A stretch of 64,000 bases of DNA, taken from positions 23,573 to 87,572 of the forward strand of contig JAWKTE010000017.1 in assembly GCA_041401985.1 (NCBI GenBank), written 5' to 3'. Shown piece by piece: positions 33,385-41,334 of the stretch. Within the stretch, counting starts at the first letter, position 1. Each line of letters opens with the position of its first letter. This stretch comes from JACKHA01 sp041401985 (GTDB taxonomy: Bacteria > Planctomycetota > Phycisphaerae > Phycisphaerales > UBA1924). The position numbers and the translations under genes are program-made. The notes beneath the pieces are model-generated. The model was given only the letters and a program-made list of their open reading frames with translations. It searched no databases and had not been told where the DNA came from.

Positions 33385-33552
33385 AACGGATCGAACACAG
33401 AGGCACAGAGACTCAGAGAGGAACGAAACCGCCAGACCCCGTGACTCGATGCCTCGATGCCCCCTGCCTGGATGCCTTCCCCACAATCTTCCTCTCTCCT
33501 CTCTCCTCTCTCCTCTCTTCGTCACTCCGTCACTGCGTCACTCCGTCACCCC
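33385..33552. repeat. Composite repeat block between argC and argB
   Basis: Four repeat types lie in series: an 8-bp-unit CACAGAGN tract (33393-33424), a GATGCCTC-like tract (about 33440-33478), a 7-bp CCTCTCT tract (about 33490-33518), and an 8-bp GTCACTCC/GTCACTGC tract (33520-33550), which is the reverse complement of the GTGACGNA tracts at 53306. No gene lies in it apart from a possible argB start (GTG 33441). Confidence 0.8.
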
Positions 33553-34388
33553 ATGACCCGCACCCCTCCCAACCCCTCCCCCTCATCGTCAAACTCGGCG
33601 GCGACGCCATCGACGCGCCCACACTCCCCAACCTCTGCACCGCGCTCGCCGAACTCCACGCCGCCCTCCCCGCCGGCATCGTCATCGTCCACGGCGGCGG
33701 CAAGGCCGTCGATCGCCAACTCGACCGCCTCGCCCTCACCTCCGAGCGCCGCGACGGCCTCCGCATCACCCCCCCAGCACTCATGGAGCAGGTCACCGCC
33801 ATCCTCGCCGGCGTCATCAACACCACCCTCGTCGGCGCCCTCACCGCACAGGGCGTTCCCGCCGTCGGCCTCACCCTCGGCGACGGCCTGCTCTCCGTCT
33901 GCGAGCCGCTCGCCCTGGACTTCGACCCCGGACGCGTCGGCGACATCGCCCGCGGCGACCCGCTCCTGCTCACCACCCTCCTCGACGCCGCCTTCCTGCC
34001 CGTTCTGTCCTGCGTCGGGCTCGACGCCGCGGGCCAGACCCTCAACGTCAACGCCGACCACGCCGCCCGTTCCATCGCCCGTCTCACGAACGCCTCGGGC
34101 CTGCTCCTGCTCACCGACGCCAAGGGCATCCTCGGCCCGGACCAGCAGCCCATCGCCCAGATCACCCGCCCCGCCATCGAGGACCTGATCACCTCAGGCG
34201 TCATCACCGCCGGCATGATCCCCAAGGCCCGCGCCGCCGCCGACGCCGCCGATGCCGCCGGCGTGCCCGCCACCATCGCTTCCTGGAAGACCCCGGCCGA
34301 CCTGCTCGCCCTCATCCACAACCAACCCCTCGGCACCCGCGTCCTGCCGAGCGTTCCCGCCGAGCCCGCCACCGCGCGACGACGATGA
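33441..34388 (+). CDS. argB: Acetylglutamate kinase, start codon uncertain
   Basis: The conserved protein begins at LIVKLGGDAID (33582) and includes VIVHGGGKAVDRQLD, GLTLGDG, NVNADHAARSIA and LLLLTDAKGIL, all typical of ArgB, which phosphorylates N-acetylglutamate. The odd point is the start. The nearest ATG (33553, MTRTPPNP) is one base out of frame with the kinase; a single extra C in the C-runs at 33573-33581 would join them as ...NPSPPLIVKLGG. The only in-frame start codon nearby is GTG 33441, which adds 47 residues translated from repeat DNA. I give that as the formal start. The gene may carry a real frameshift, a sequencing error, or initiation at a non-standard codon. Confidence 0.85.
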   Translation: MTRCLDAPCLDAFPTIFLSPLSSLLSSSLRHCVTPSPHDPHPSQPLPLIVKLGGDAIDAPTLPNLCTALAELHAALPAGIVIVHGGGKAVDRQLDRLALTSERRDGLRITPPALMEQVTAILAGVINTTLVGALTAQGVPAVGLTLGDGLLSVCEPLALDFDPGRVGDIARGDPLLLTTLLDAAFLPVLSCVGLDAAGQTLNVNADHAARSIARLTNASGLLLLTDAKGILGPDQQPIAQITRPAIEDLITSGVITAGMIPKARAAADAADAAGVPATIASWKTPADLLALIHNQPLGTRVLPSVPAEPATARRR

Positions 34389-34393
34389 GGGAC

Positions 34394-34513
34394 TGAACAC
34401 AGAGCCACAGAGACACAGAGGGATCACACAGGAGCAAACACTCCTCCGACTCTCTCATCCCACGGTCTCAAATCTCCCCGTCCCGCTCTGTGCCTCTGTG
34501 CCTCTGTGTTGAA
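34394..34513. repeat. Inverted pair of octamer-repeat tracts between argB and argF
   Basis: The left tract 34394-34420 (TGAACACAGAGCCACAGAGA...) and right tract 34486-34513 are reverse complements with few mismatches, each being 8-bp CACAGAGN / CTCTGTGN units. They are separated by 65 bp. The pair could form a long stem-loop in the arg mRNA or mark a miniature mobile element. Confidence 0.8.
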
Positions 34514-34571
34514 ACCCCGCCTCCATTCGCCGAATCACCTCCGTCGCACGACAACCCCACCCGAGCCCACC

Positions 34572-35537
34572 ATGCCCAACCTCCACACCGCCATCACCGG
34601 CCTCCACGCCGCCCCCGCCGATCTGCTCACCCTCGCCGAGATGGACGGCGACCACCTCCGCGCCCTGTTCGCCCTCACCGCCCGCCTCAAGGCCGACATC
34701 ACGCCCTACCGCCGCGCCCTCGACGCCAGGTCCATCGTCATGCTCTTCGAGAAGCCCAGCCTCCGCACCCGCCTCTCCTTCGAGGTCGGCATCGCCAAAC
34801 TCGGCGGGCACCCCATCTACTTCGACCACGCCGCCAGCCCCATCGGGCAGCGCGAATCCGTCAAGGACTACGCCAAGAACCTCGAGCGCTGGGTCGACTG
34901 CATCATCGCCCGCGTCAAGCACCACAGCGTCCTGCAGGAAATGGCCGCCCACTCGTCCGTCCCGGTCATCAACGCCCTGTCCGACCTGGCCCACCCATGC
35001 CAGGCCCTGGCCGACTTCTTCACCCTCCAGGAACGCCTCGGCACCCTCGAGGGCAAGAAACTCGCCTTCATCGGCGACGGCAACAACGTCTGCCACTCGC
35101 TCATCATGGCCGCCGCCAAACTCGGCGTCTCCATCACCGTCGTCGCCGCCAAGGGCTTCGAGCCCCAGTTCAGCGTCCTGCAGGAAGCAACCCGCTGCAT
35201 CAGCGCCGACGCGAAGATCCGCGTCACCTCCGACCCCGCCCACATCGCCGGGCACGACGCGGTCTACACCGACGTCTGGGTCTCCATGGGCCAGGACGCC
35301 CAGACCGAGGCCCGCAACGCGTTCTTCGAGGACTACCAGGTCAACGACGCCATGATGGCCCGCGCCGGCTCGAACGCCTTGTTCATGCACTGCCTCCCCG
35401 CCAAACGCGGCCAGGAGGTCACCGACTCGGTCATCGACTCGCCCAACTCCGTCGTCTACGACCAGGCCGAGAACCGCATGCACGTCCAGAACGCCCTGCT
35501 CCTGCACATGCTCGCCGGCATCGAACTCGAATCCTGA
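34572..35537 (+). CDS. argF: Ornithine carbamoyltransferase
   Basis: 321 residues from ATG 34572 (MPNLHTAITGLHAAPADLLT); a longer frame to 34506 reads through repeat DNA. The carbamoyl-phosphate loop is SLRTRLSFE (usual family form S-T-R-T-R), followed by HPCQALAD and the ornithine/catalytic HCLPAKRG near 272. It makes citrulline from ornithine and carbamoyl phosphate. Carbamoyl-phosphate synthase, argG, argH and the acetylornithine steps are not in the window. No Shine-Dalgarno is visible at this ATG. Confidence 0.94.
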   Translation: MPNLHTAITGLHAAPADLLTLAEMDGDHLRALFALTARLKADITPYRRALDARSIVMLFEKPSLRTRLSFEVGIAKLGGHPIYFDHAASPIGQRESVKDYAKNLERWVDCIIARVKHHSVLQEMAAHSSVPVINALSDLAHPCQALADFFTLQERLGTLEGKKLAFIGDGNNVCHSLIMAAAKLGVSITVVAAKGFEPQFSVLQEATRCISADAKIRVTSDPAHIAGHDAVYTDVWVSMGQDAQTEARNAFFEDYQVNDAMMARAGSNALFMHCLPAKRGQEVTDSVIDSPNSVVYDQAENRMHVQNALLLHMLAGIELES

Positions 35538-35562
35538 CCCCCACGCTCTCCTCCCCCGCCCT

Positions 35563-35611
35563 CCTCCCCCGCGTGCGGGGGAGGTGTCATGCGAGGCTCG
35601 GCGAGCATGAC
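35563..35611. repeat. Double palindrome (REP-like) after argF
   Basis: A perfect 10-bp stem CCTCCCCCGC/GCGGGGGAGG (35563-35584) is followed by GTCATGC ... GCATGAC (35586-35592 / 35605-35611). A sequence of this type, rich in CTCCCCC/GGGGGAG plus a TCATGC-like arm, resembles dispersed palindromic repeats seen in other bacteria. It may also serve as a terminator between convergent argF and the gene at 35806. Confidence 0.7.
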
Positions 35612-35764
35612 GGAGGGGGCAGTCTCGGGTCGGTCACGCATCGACCCCGCACAAACCGTTTCACCCCAAGCGAACGCGACGCGCAAGCGAGCGCGTTCAA
35701 CCCTCGATCCACCGACTCCCCGAGCAGGCGTGCGACAGCAACCAGCCGATCTCTCCGTCGCTTC

Positions 35765-35799
<35 letters not shown>

Positions 35800-35805
35800 C
35801 GCCAC

Positions 35806-36288
35806 TCACACCCACACCTGCACCACCAGGTTCGGCTCCTTCGTCTTGCCCGTCCACTCGCCCACCGCCGTCTGCACAAACTTCACCTCGTACTGCGGGT
35901 GCTCGTCCAGCCACTCGTTGATCTGCTGATCCAGATACTCAAGGCTCTCGGTGTTCATCTTGCAGTGGAACGACCGCACATGGATCGCCCCCGTGCCCGG
36001 CGAGTTGGGCGTCCGGGCCCAGCCCTTGTCCTCGTGCCGACCGCTCATCCGCTGCTCGAACGCACGAATCTTCGAACCCGCCGCCGCCGCCTCGGGCGTT
36101 GGCGCCTCTTCCTCGTCCTTCGGCCTCAGGCGATTCGGCACCTTCGACACCGGCACGATGTGCATCTCCGACGGGTCACGCCCATCGTCCACCGGGATCG
36201 GCTCGTCGCTGAACGCCCCCGGGATCGCCCCCTCTTCCGGCTCCGGCGAACGCAGCACCCGACCAGACAACAGCCCTGAACGCTCCAT
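35806..36288 (-). CDS. Conserved-looking planctomycete protein of unknown function
   Basis: 160 residues from ATG 36288 (MERSGLLSGRVLRSPEPEEG), which has GGAGG 7 nt upstream; a longer frame exists but is poorly supported. The N-terminal 60 residues are Pro/Glu-rich and probably disordered. The C-terminal 60 residues (IHVRSFHCKMNTESLEYLDQ, then EWLDEHPQYEVKFVQTAVGE) form a compact alpha/beta fold that looks well constrained. The protein is soluble with no signal peptide. The function is unknown. Confidence 0.75.
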   Translation of the reverse strand: MERSGLLSGRVLRSPEPEEGAIPGAFSDEPIPVDDGRDPSEMHIVPVSKVPNRLRPKDEEEAPTPEAAAAGSKIRAFEQRMSGRHEDKGWARTPNSPGTGAIHVRSFHCKMNTESLEYLDQQINEWLDEHPQYEVKFVQTAVGEWTGKTKEPNLVVQVWV

Positions 36289-36379
36289 GTGTGGGCCTCC
36301 GCTCGCTGTTCGGCCCCGTACGAGGGTCGAAGGCCATCCCGTGCGTGACACCCCAATCTACCAGAACCCGCACCCCGTG

Positions 36380-36829
36380 TCACGCCCCCGACGCCCGGCC
36401 GGGCGCCACGGGATCGACCGGCTCGAACCGCCACCACACGGGACCACCGCCCGCTGATCCACGACCCATCGGCGAACCCTGCCACCGCGCGACAGCCCGA
36501 CCGATCCGCAGCGCCACATCGATCGAGTCGTCCGACATGATCAGGCCTACCAGGTCGCCCCGCGCCACCCTTACCACCCGCCCCCGCCCGCCGGATACGT
36601 CGCCCTCGAACTCCAGATACACCCGCCGATGCGCCCCGATCCGCTCGCCCTCAATCGCCATCCCAACCCGCTCATCCGGCCGCACCGAGACCCGGAACGA
36701 CACCAGCGCCCGCTCCGCATCCGGCGTGCTATCCCATTCCAACATCCAGTCGTAGTGCCAGGACCCGTCCGGCATCTCGTGCCGCAGCAGCACCCAGTGC
36801 CGACCGGATTCGCCTCCCGAATCGCCCAC
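36380..36829 (-). CDS. Small unknown protein with HWVLLRHEMPDGSWHYDWML motif
   Basis: 149 residues from GTG 36829; a TAGCAT hexamer (36835-36840) ends 5 nt before it, so a leaderless mRNA is likely. The core reads RHWVLLRHEMPDGSWHYDWM, then VYLEFEGDVSGGRGRVVRV and GPVWWRFEP, an all-beta, Trp-rich small domain of a kind I associate with planctomycete genomes. No catalytic residues are evident. It is divergent from the TPR lipoprotein gene, 124 bp apart. The function is unknown. Confidence 0.75.
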   Translation of the reverse strand: MGDSGGESGRHWVLLRHEMPDGSWHYDWMLEWDSTPDAERALVSFRVSVRPDERVGMAIEGERIGAHRRVYLEFEGDVSGGRGRVVRVARGDLVGLIMSDDSIDVALRIGRAVARWQGSPMGRGSAGGGPVWWRFEPVDPVAPGRASGA

Positions 36830-36953
36830 GCCCGATGCTACGGCCGACACGCCGCGGGCCCGCGGGCCCCCAAACGCCCGCCTCTGTCGGTCCCGCCGCC
36901 GCCCCCTCCCAGCCCCAGTACCATTGCCGATTCGCCACACGGAGGTCTGCAAC

Positions 36954-37658
36954 ATGCGGAGCATGGAACGCCCCACCCAACGCCGCCAGTCCGCGGCTCC
37001 CGCCGGACTCCTCGCCACGGCCCTCGCCGCCGCGCTGGCCCTGGCCGCCTGCCAGACCCAACGACCCGTCGGCCTCCTCCAGCGCGACGGCGACCAGGCC
37101 ATGCGGTTCGGTCACCCCGAGATCGCCGTCGAGCACTACCAGCAGTGGGTCGAGCGCCAGCCCCATCGGGCCGAGGCCCACCACTCGCTCGGCCTGGCCC
37201 TGCTCGAAGCCGGCCGCCCCGCCGAGGCCGCCGAGCACCTCACCGTCGCCTACGACCACGAGCCCGACAACGAGCAGTACTTCGACGACATGGCTCTGTC
37301 TCTCCGCCAGGCCGGGCGCGACCAGACCCTCCTCGCCACGCTGCACTCCAACGCCGTCGAGCAGGGCACGATGCGCGACTATCTGCGCCTCGGCAAGAAC
37401 CTGATGGCCATCGGCTCCATGGACGAGGCCTACCAGGCCCTCAAGACCGCCGCCGACATGGACGCCGGGCGCACCGTCGAGCCCCAACTGGCCCTGGCCG
37501 ACATGTACAACCGCCTCGACCGCCCCAGCGAGGAACTCCGCCGCCTCCGCATGGCCTACGCCATCGACCGGACGGACCAGCGCGTGCTCGACCGCCTCAA
37601 CGCCCTCGACGTGATCCCAGGCCCGAGCCTCGCCCTCCCGCCCGAGCAGGCGCCCTGA
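36954..37658 (+). CDS. TPR-containing lipoprotein
   Basis: 234 residues from ATG 36954, with GGAGG 8 nt upstream; a TTG at 36924 is in frame but lacks support. The signal peptide ends in LALAAC, with the lipobox Cys at residue 33. The mature protein holds about four TPRs (GDQAMRFGHPEIAVEHYQQW, AHHSLGLALLEAGRPAEAAE, then YLRLGKNLMAIGSMDEAYQA, ADMYNRLDRPSEELRRLRMA). It is probably a membrane-anchored scaffold. A TACCAT at 36919-36924 could be its -10 with a 24-nt leader. It lies 88 bp before holB. Confidence 0.85.
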   Translation: MRSMERPTQRRQSAAPAGLLATALAAALALAACQTQRPVGLLQRDGDQAMRFGHPEIAVEHYQQWVERQPHRAEAHHSLGLALLEAGRPAEAAEHLTVAYDHEPDNEQYFDDMALSLRQAGRDQTLLATLHSNAVEQGTMRDYLRLGKNLMAIGSMDEAYQALKTAADMDAGRTVEPQLALADMYNRLDRPSEELRRLRMAYAIDRTDQRVLDRLNALDVIPGPSLALPPEQAP

Positions 37659-37701
37659 CCCTCCGATCTAACGCAGCGATCTCGCATGGTTCACTGGGGT
37701 C

Positions 37702-37718
37702 GCGGGCGTTCCGCCCGC
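37702..37718. repeat. Short perfect palindrome GCGGGCG-TTC-CGCCCGC
   Basis: A 7-bp stem with a 3-nt loop lies between the TPR lipoprotein gene and holB. It is the type of short GC palindrome found repeatedly in this genome's intergenic regions. Confidence 0.6.
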
Positions 37719-37734
37719 ACCCAGAGTCCTCCGC

Positions 37735-37740
37735 TACCCT
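37735..37740 (+). promoter_or_regulatory. Candidate -10 (TACCCT) for leaderless holB mRNA
   Basis: TACCCT ends 6 nt before GTG 37747, and no Shine-Dalgarno precedes the GTG. The -35 region lies in the palindrome just upstream and does not match consensus. Confidence 0.35.
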
Positions 37741-37746
37741 CTCCTC

Positions 37747-38973
37747 GTGGCAAAGAAGGTCTCCAAGAAAACCACGAAGAAAACCGCCAGGAAGCCCGCC
37801 GGCGCAGCCGGTGGGGCTTCGCGCGGACGCGCCGCCTCGGAACCCACGGACGCACGCCCCGACGCCACACTCCCCCCGCCCCCGCGCGTCGCCTTCACCG
37901 ACATCATCGCCCAGGACCGCGCCCTGGCCATCCTCAAGAACGCCATCGCCTCGGAACGCCTCCACCACGCCTGGATCTTCCACGGCCCCAAGGGTGTTGG
38001 AAAGTTCACCGCCGCCCTCGCCTTCGCCGCCGCCCTGCTCGACCCGACCACCGCCCCCAACCTCTCGGGGCAGCTCGCCCCAGACCCCGACTCGCCCGTC
38101 CAGCGCCACATCGCCGCCGGCACCCACCCCGACCTGCACGTCATCACCAAGGAACTCGCCCGCTACAGCGACGACCGCGCCGTCCGCGAGCGCAAACTCC
38201 TGACCATCCCCAAGGACGTCATCGACACCCACCTGCTCCGCCCCTCCGTGCTCGCCGCCGGCGTCCGCGACCACGGCCTCGCGGCCAAGGTCTTCATCAT
38301 CGACGAGGCCGAACTCCTCGACCGCTCCATCACCAACGCCCCGACCCAGAACGCCATCCTCAAGACGCTCGAAGAGCCGCCCCCCGGCACCGTCATCATC
38401 CTCGTGACCAGCCAGGAGGACCGCCTCCTGCCCACCATCCGCAGCCGCTGCCAGCGCGTCGCCTTCGCACGCCTCGACGACGATGCGATGAAAGAGTGGA
38501 TGCGCGCCGCCGGTGTTGCCCTCCCGCCCAAGCACGCCCGCTGGCTCCTCGACTTTGCCGACGGCTCGCCGGGCGCGCTGCTCGAAGCCGTTTCGGGCGA
38601 CCTGGCCTCCTGGCACGAGCGCCTCACGCCGCTGCTCGACGCCGCCGACGCGGGCCGCTACGCCCTGGACCTCGGCCCCACGATGGCGGGCCTTGTCGAC
38701 ACCTGGGCCGCCGCCCAGGCCGAGGCCTCCAAGAACGCCAGCAAGGAGGCCGCCAACCACGAGGGCGCCCGCCTGCTGTTCCGACTCCTGGCCTCGCGTT
38801 ACCGGACCCAGATGCGGACCGGCAACCCCGCCGCCGCCGAGCGGGCCGCCGCCGCCATCGACGCCCTTGGCGTCGCCGAATCCGAACTCCGTTCCAACGT
38901 CCGACTCGTGGACGTCTGCGAGGACCTGTCGATCCGCCTCTCAGAAGCCGCGTTGGCCGGCCACGCGGTGTGA
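37747..38973 (+). CDS. holB: DNA polymerase III delta' subunit
   Basis: 408 residues. After a Lys-rich N-terminal tail (KKVSKKTTKKTARKPAG, unusual for the family) comes an AAA+ clamp-loader module: IIAQDRALAILKNAIASERL, Walker A HGPKGVGK (about 79-86), sensor region AKVFIIDEAELL, LKTLEEPPPGTVIILVTSQE and IRSRCQRVAF. The LEEPP and SRC-Q signatures are those of delta'/tau-gamma subunits. The absence of tau-type C-terminal domains and the shorter length favour HolB over DnaX, though the Walker A is intact. It loads the sliding clamp at the replication fork. Confidence 0.88.
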   Translation: MAKKVSKKTTKKTARKPAGAAGGASRGRAASEPTDARPDATLPPPPRVAFTDIIAQDRALAILKNAIASERLHHAWIFHGPKGVGKFTAALAFAAALLDPTTAPNLSGQLAPDPDSPVQRHIAAGTHPDLHVITKELARYSDDRAVRERKLLTIPKDVIDTHLLRPSVLAAGVRDHGLAAKVFIIDEAELLDRSITNAPTQNAILKTLEEPPPGTVIILVTSQEDRLLPTIRSRCQRVAFARLDDDAMKEWMRAAGVALPPKHARWLLDFADGSPGALLEAVSGDLASWHERLTPLLDAADAGRYALDLGPTMAGLVDTWAAAQAEASKNASKEAANHEGARLLFRLLASRYRTQMRTGNPAAAERAAAAIDALGVAESELRSNVRLVDVCEDLSIRLSEAALAGHAV

Positions 38974-39002
38974 ATCCGTGCCTGATCGGACGCTGTAAAT
39001 GC

Positions 39003-39030
39003 TTGTCCTGCCATCGTTTCGATGTAGAGT
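39003..39030 (+). promoter_or_regulatory. Candidate promoter TTGTCC-N16-TAGAGT, leaderless
   Basis: TTGTCC (39003-39008) and TAGAGT (39025-39030) are separated by 16 bp; the -10 ends 6 nt before GTG 39037. The intervening GAAGGG could also act as a weak Shine-Dalgarno. Confidence 0.45.
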
Positions 39031-39036
39031 GAAGGG

Positions 39037-39396
39037 GTGGCCCGACCCCGCCTGAAGACCCGACTCGCCGCTCTGGCCCTCGCCGCCGCGGCCCTGGCCC
39101 CCCTCGGCTGCGCTCGCGTTGCCCACCGCCCCGAAGTCCGCCTCGAACCGGGGATGTCCGCCGGGCGCGTTGTCGGCATCCTGCCCGGCTCGCCGTATTC
39201 ACCCCCTGAACCGGGGCGTCTGGACTCGGCCCTCTCGCACCGCCCGTACGCCGCCGTGACCGCCAACGACCGCTGGCCCGAGGACCCACGCCCCAGCCTG
39301 AGCGGGGCGAGGCGACTCTGGATCCCCAACCGCGAGACGCAGTTCCTGTACTTCGAGCCGGAACCGGTCGATCGTGTACGGCGTCCGTGGTGGTGA
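39037..39396 (+). CDS. Small lipoprotein of unknown function
   Basis: 119 residues from GTG 39037. The signal peptide (RLAALALAAAALAPLGC) has its lipobox Cys at residue 25. The mature part is short, Pro/Arg-rich and without a recognised fold (RVVGILPGSPYSPPEPGRLD, then RRLWIPNRETQFLYFEPEPV). It is predicted to be membrane-anchored outside the cytoplasm. The function is unknown. Confidence 0.75.
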   Translation: MARPRLKTRLAALALAAAALAPLGCARVAHRPEVRLEPGMSAGRVVGILPGSPYSPPEPGRLDSALSHRPYAAVTANDRWPEDPRPSLSGARRLWIPNRETQFLYFEPEPVDRVRRPWW

Positions 39397-39439
39397 GGGG
39401 CGACTCGGGATACCTTGTTGCTCGTCGGATCCGCTGAGG

Positions 39440-39461
39440 CCTCCCCCGATGGTGGGGGAGG
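39440..39461. repeat. CCTCCCCC...GGGGGAGG palindrome
   Basis: An 8-bp perfect stem with a 6-nt loop lies after the small lipoprotein gene. It shares the CCTCCCCC/GGGGGAGG arms with the palindrome at 35563 and may act as a terminator. Confidence 0.55.
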
Positions 39462-39488
39462 GTCGCCGCGTCGACACGGGGTCGGAGG

Positions 39489-40919
39489 GTGCCGAAGAAC
39501 GCCGATCAATCCGAGGCCGCCCGTCCCGCCAGCGGTGGCGGTCCGTCCGAGAGCCTCGGGCGCGTGGCGATCCTGTGGACGATCGCGGTGGTGGTGTTCA
39601 TGTCCGGCTGGGGCGTGTTTCTGTACCGCGGGTTCGTGCCCGGCGCGCTGATCGAGGGCGCGGACTTCCGGATCATCTACTCGTCGGCGCGGGCGTGGGT
39701 CTACGGCGTGAACCCGTACGAGGCCGAGCGCCTCGACGAGATCTGGCTCGCGGCCCGCGGGCATGTGAGCGAGCGTCCGACAGTCCGCGGCTCGCAGGAC
39801 CTGCTGTACCCGCCGTCGTCGTTCCCGCTGATGGCCCCGTTCGTGGTGCTGGACTGGCCGGTGGCCCGGTCGCTGTGGGCCCAAGCGAACTTCGTCGCCT
39901 TGGCCGTTTCGATCTGGTGCCTGGTGTATCTGCTGGGCCTGCGCTGGCTCTCGCCGGTGACGTGGATCCTCGTGGGCGCGGCCATTGCGTTTGCGCCGTT
40001 CCACACGGGCGTGAAGGTCGGTCAGACCGCGATGTTCGTCACCGCGTCGGTCATCGCGGGGCACGCGCTGCGCCTGAGCGGGCGTCCCGTTCTGGGCGGC
40101 GTGCTGATCGGCATCGGCGCTGTCCTCAAGCCGCAGGTCGGGCTGGTGTTCGTCGCGTACGAGGTCTTCCGATGGCGGTGGCGGGTGGCGGGGCCGGCGC
40201 TGGCCTCGCTGCTGCTCATCGCCGGGCTGGGGATCGGGCGGCTGTGGCTCTCGGGCGTGGACTGGCTGCCCTCGCTGCAGCAGAACGTGGCGAACTTCAC
40301 GACCGGTCGCGGCGACGGCAATCCGCTGTCCGACAACGAGCACCGATTCCAGATGATCGACCTCCGCCCGGTCATCCACCATTTCACGGACAACCGCACG
40401 CTGGGCGCGCTGGGGGCCTGGGGCATCGCGGGGCTGCTGGGGCTGGCGACGTTTCTGGTGTGGCTGCGGCGTGAGGAGGATCGGCGTGAACTGATCGCGC
40501 TGTCGATCGGCGGGGCCGCGAGTTTGCTGATCGTGTACCACCGGTTCTACGACGCGTCGATGCTACTGATCCCGCTTGGGTGGGCGATCTGGGCGCTGGG
40601 CACGCCGGAGGGGCGGCGGTACGGGCTGGCGCGGTGGGCGGTGCTGGTGGGGGTGCTGCCGTACTTCGTGCCGGGCGCGGCGTTCCTGTACCAGATGCTC
40701 GTGCACGGGCGGATCTCGCAGGCGATGTGGGACAACACGCTGTTCCAGGTGTTCGTGCTGCACCACCAGTCGTGGGCGCTGGTGTGGGTGGTGGGGGCGA
40801 TGGTGTGGGCGCTGTCGCGTGCGCCGAGGCGGACGGAGCCCGCGCTGGCGTGGTGGCCGGGGGCCAGGCGGGGAGAGGGCGTGGCGAGCGGCGGGGCGGC
40901 TGAGGGGCAACAGGCATAG
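39489..40919 (+). CDS. Membrane glycosyltransferase of the GT87 / DUF2029 type
   Basis: 476 residues from GTG 39489; GGAGG abuts the start, so the exact initiation point is uncertain. About ten transmembrane helices. The loop after TM1 contains GADFRIIYSSARAWVYGVNP, with the acidic residue and NPY typical of GT87 mannosyltransferase-like GT-C enzymes, followed by LLYPPSSFPLMAPF, also characteristic, and later VLKPQVGLVFV. Such enzymes use a polyprenyl-phosphate sugar donor on the outer face of the membrane. The acceptor is unknown. The 3' end faces a palindrome cluster and the convergent PfkB gene. Confidence 0.85.
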   Translation: MPKNADQSEAARPASGGGPSESLGRVAILWTIAVVVFMSGWGVFLYRGFVPGALIEGADFRIIYSSARAWVYGVNPYEAERLDEIWLAARGHVSERPTVRGSQDLLYPPSSFPLMAPFVVLDWPVARSLWAQANFVALAVSIWCLVYLLGLRWLSPVTWILVGAAIAFAPFHTGVKVGQTAMFVTASVIAGHALRLSGRPVLGGVLIGIGAVLKPQVGLVFVAYEVFRWRWRVAGPALASLLLIAGLGIGRLWLSGVDWLPSLQQNVANFTTGRGDGNPLSDNEHRFQMIDLRPVIHHFTDNRTLGALGAWGIAGLLGLATFLVWLRREEDRRELIALSIGGAASLLIVYHRFYDASMLLIPLGWAIWALGTPEGRRYGLARWAVLVGVLPYFVPGAAFLYQMLVHGRISQAMWDNTLFQVFVLHHQSWALVWVVGAMVWALSRAPRRTEPALAWWPGARRGEGVASGGAAEGQQA

Positions 40920-40924
40920 AACGC

Positions 40925-41302
40925 CCGCCGTGCTACGGCCTTCGGGGCTGTGGCCGAAGGTCGTGCCGACAACGGACGGGCGTCCGAGGTGTGGCATGCC
41001 TGTGGCTTTGCACAGGCATGGCGAGCGTGCAACCCGCTCGGTTGATCGGGCATGCTTGCTCAGAGCAGCAAGCATGCCACACATCGGACCCGCCGCGGCG
41101 AACGCGACGCGCAAGCGAGTGGGGTGTGCCACGGCCTTCGGGGCTGTGGCCGAAGGTCGTGCCGATCGGGACGTTTGCAACCGGTTGTTCGCACCGAGAA
41201 ACGCCGCCGATCCGGCGTGTCTCGGTGGCACAGTGGGGGTCGTTGGCCTGCAGCACGCGGCGGCTGCGCCGCCGGCACAGGTTGGAAACCTGTGCCACCG
41301 AG
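40925..41302. repeat. Cluster of palindromes and a 39-bp direct repeat
   Basis: Between two convergent genes lie two 39-bp direct repeats (40931-40969 and 41127-41165, one mismatch), each containing a CCTTCGG...CCGAAGG hairpin. There are further hairpins: CATGCCTGTG/CACAGGCATG (40995-41020), a perfect 12-bp stem GGCATGCTTGCT (41049-41078), GGCACAGGTT/AACCTGTGCC (41274-41296), and an outer 12-bp pair CTCGGTGGCACA/TGTGCCACCGAG (41221-41232/41291-41302). No gene is credible here. The units resemble dispersed palindromic (REP-like) elements and would also stop transcription from both sides. Confidence 0.85.
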
Positions 41303-41334
41303 TGCCGAGGCACACGTTGGAGAACTGTGGCGAT

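Noticed and set aside
33385..34513. Repeat arrays considered as a CRISPR
   Set aside because: Units are 7-8 bp and directly adjacent with no unique spacers; there are no cas genes in the window.
36380..37102. Longer minus-strand version of the 149-aa gene
   Set aside because: The added N-terminus is antisense to the TPR lipoprotein gene and low quality; GTG 36829 has a -10-like hexamer at the leaderless distance.
40920..41334. Short open frames in the palindrome cluster
   Set aside because: They arise from palindromic repeat DNA and read in several frames with no constraint.
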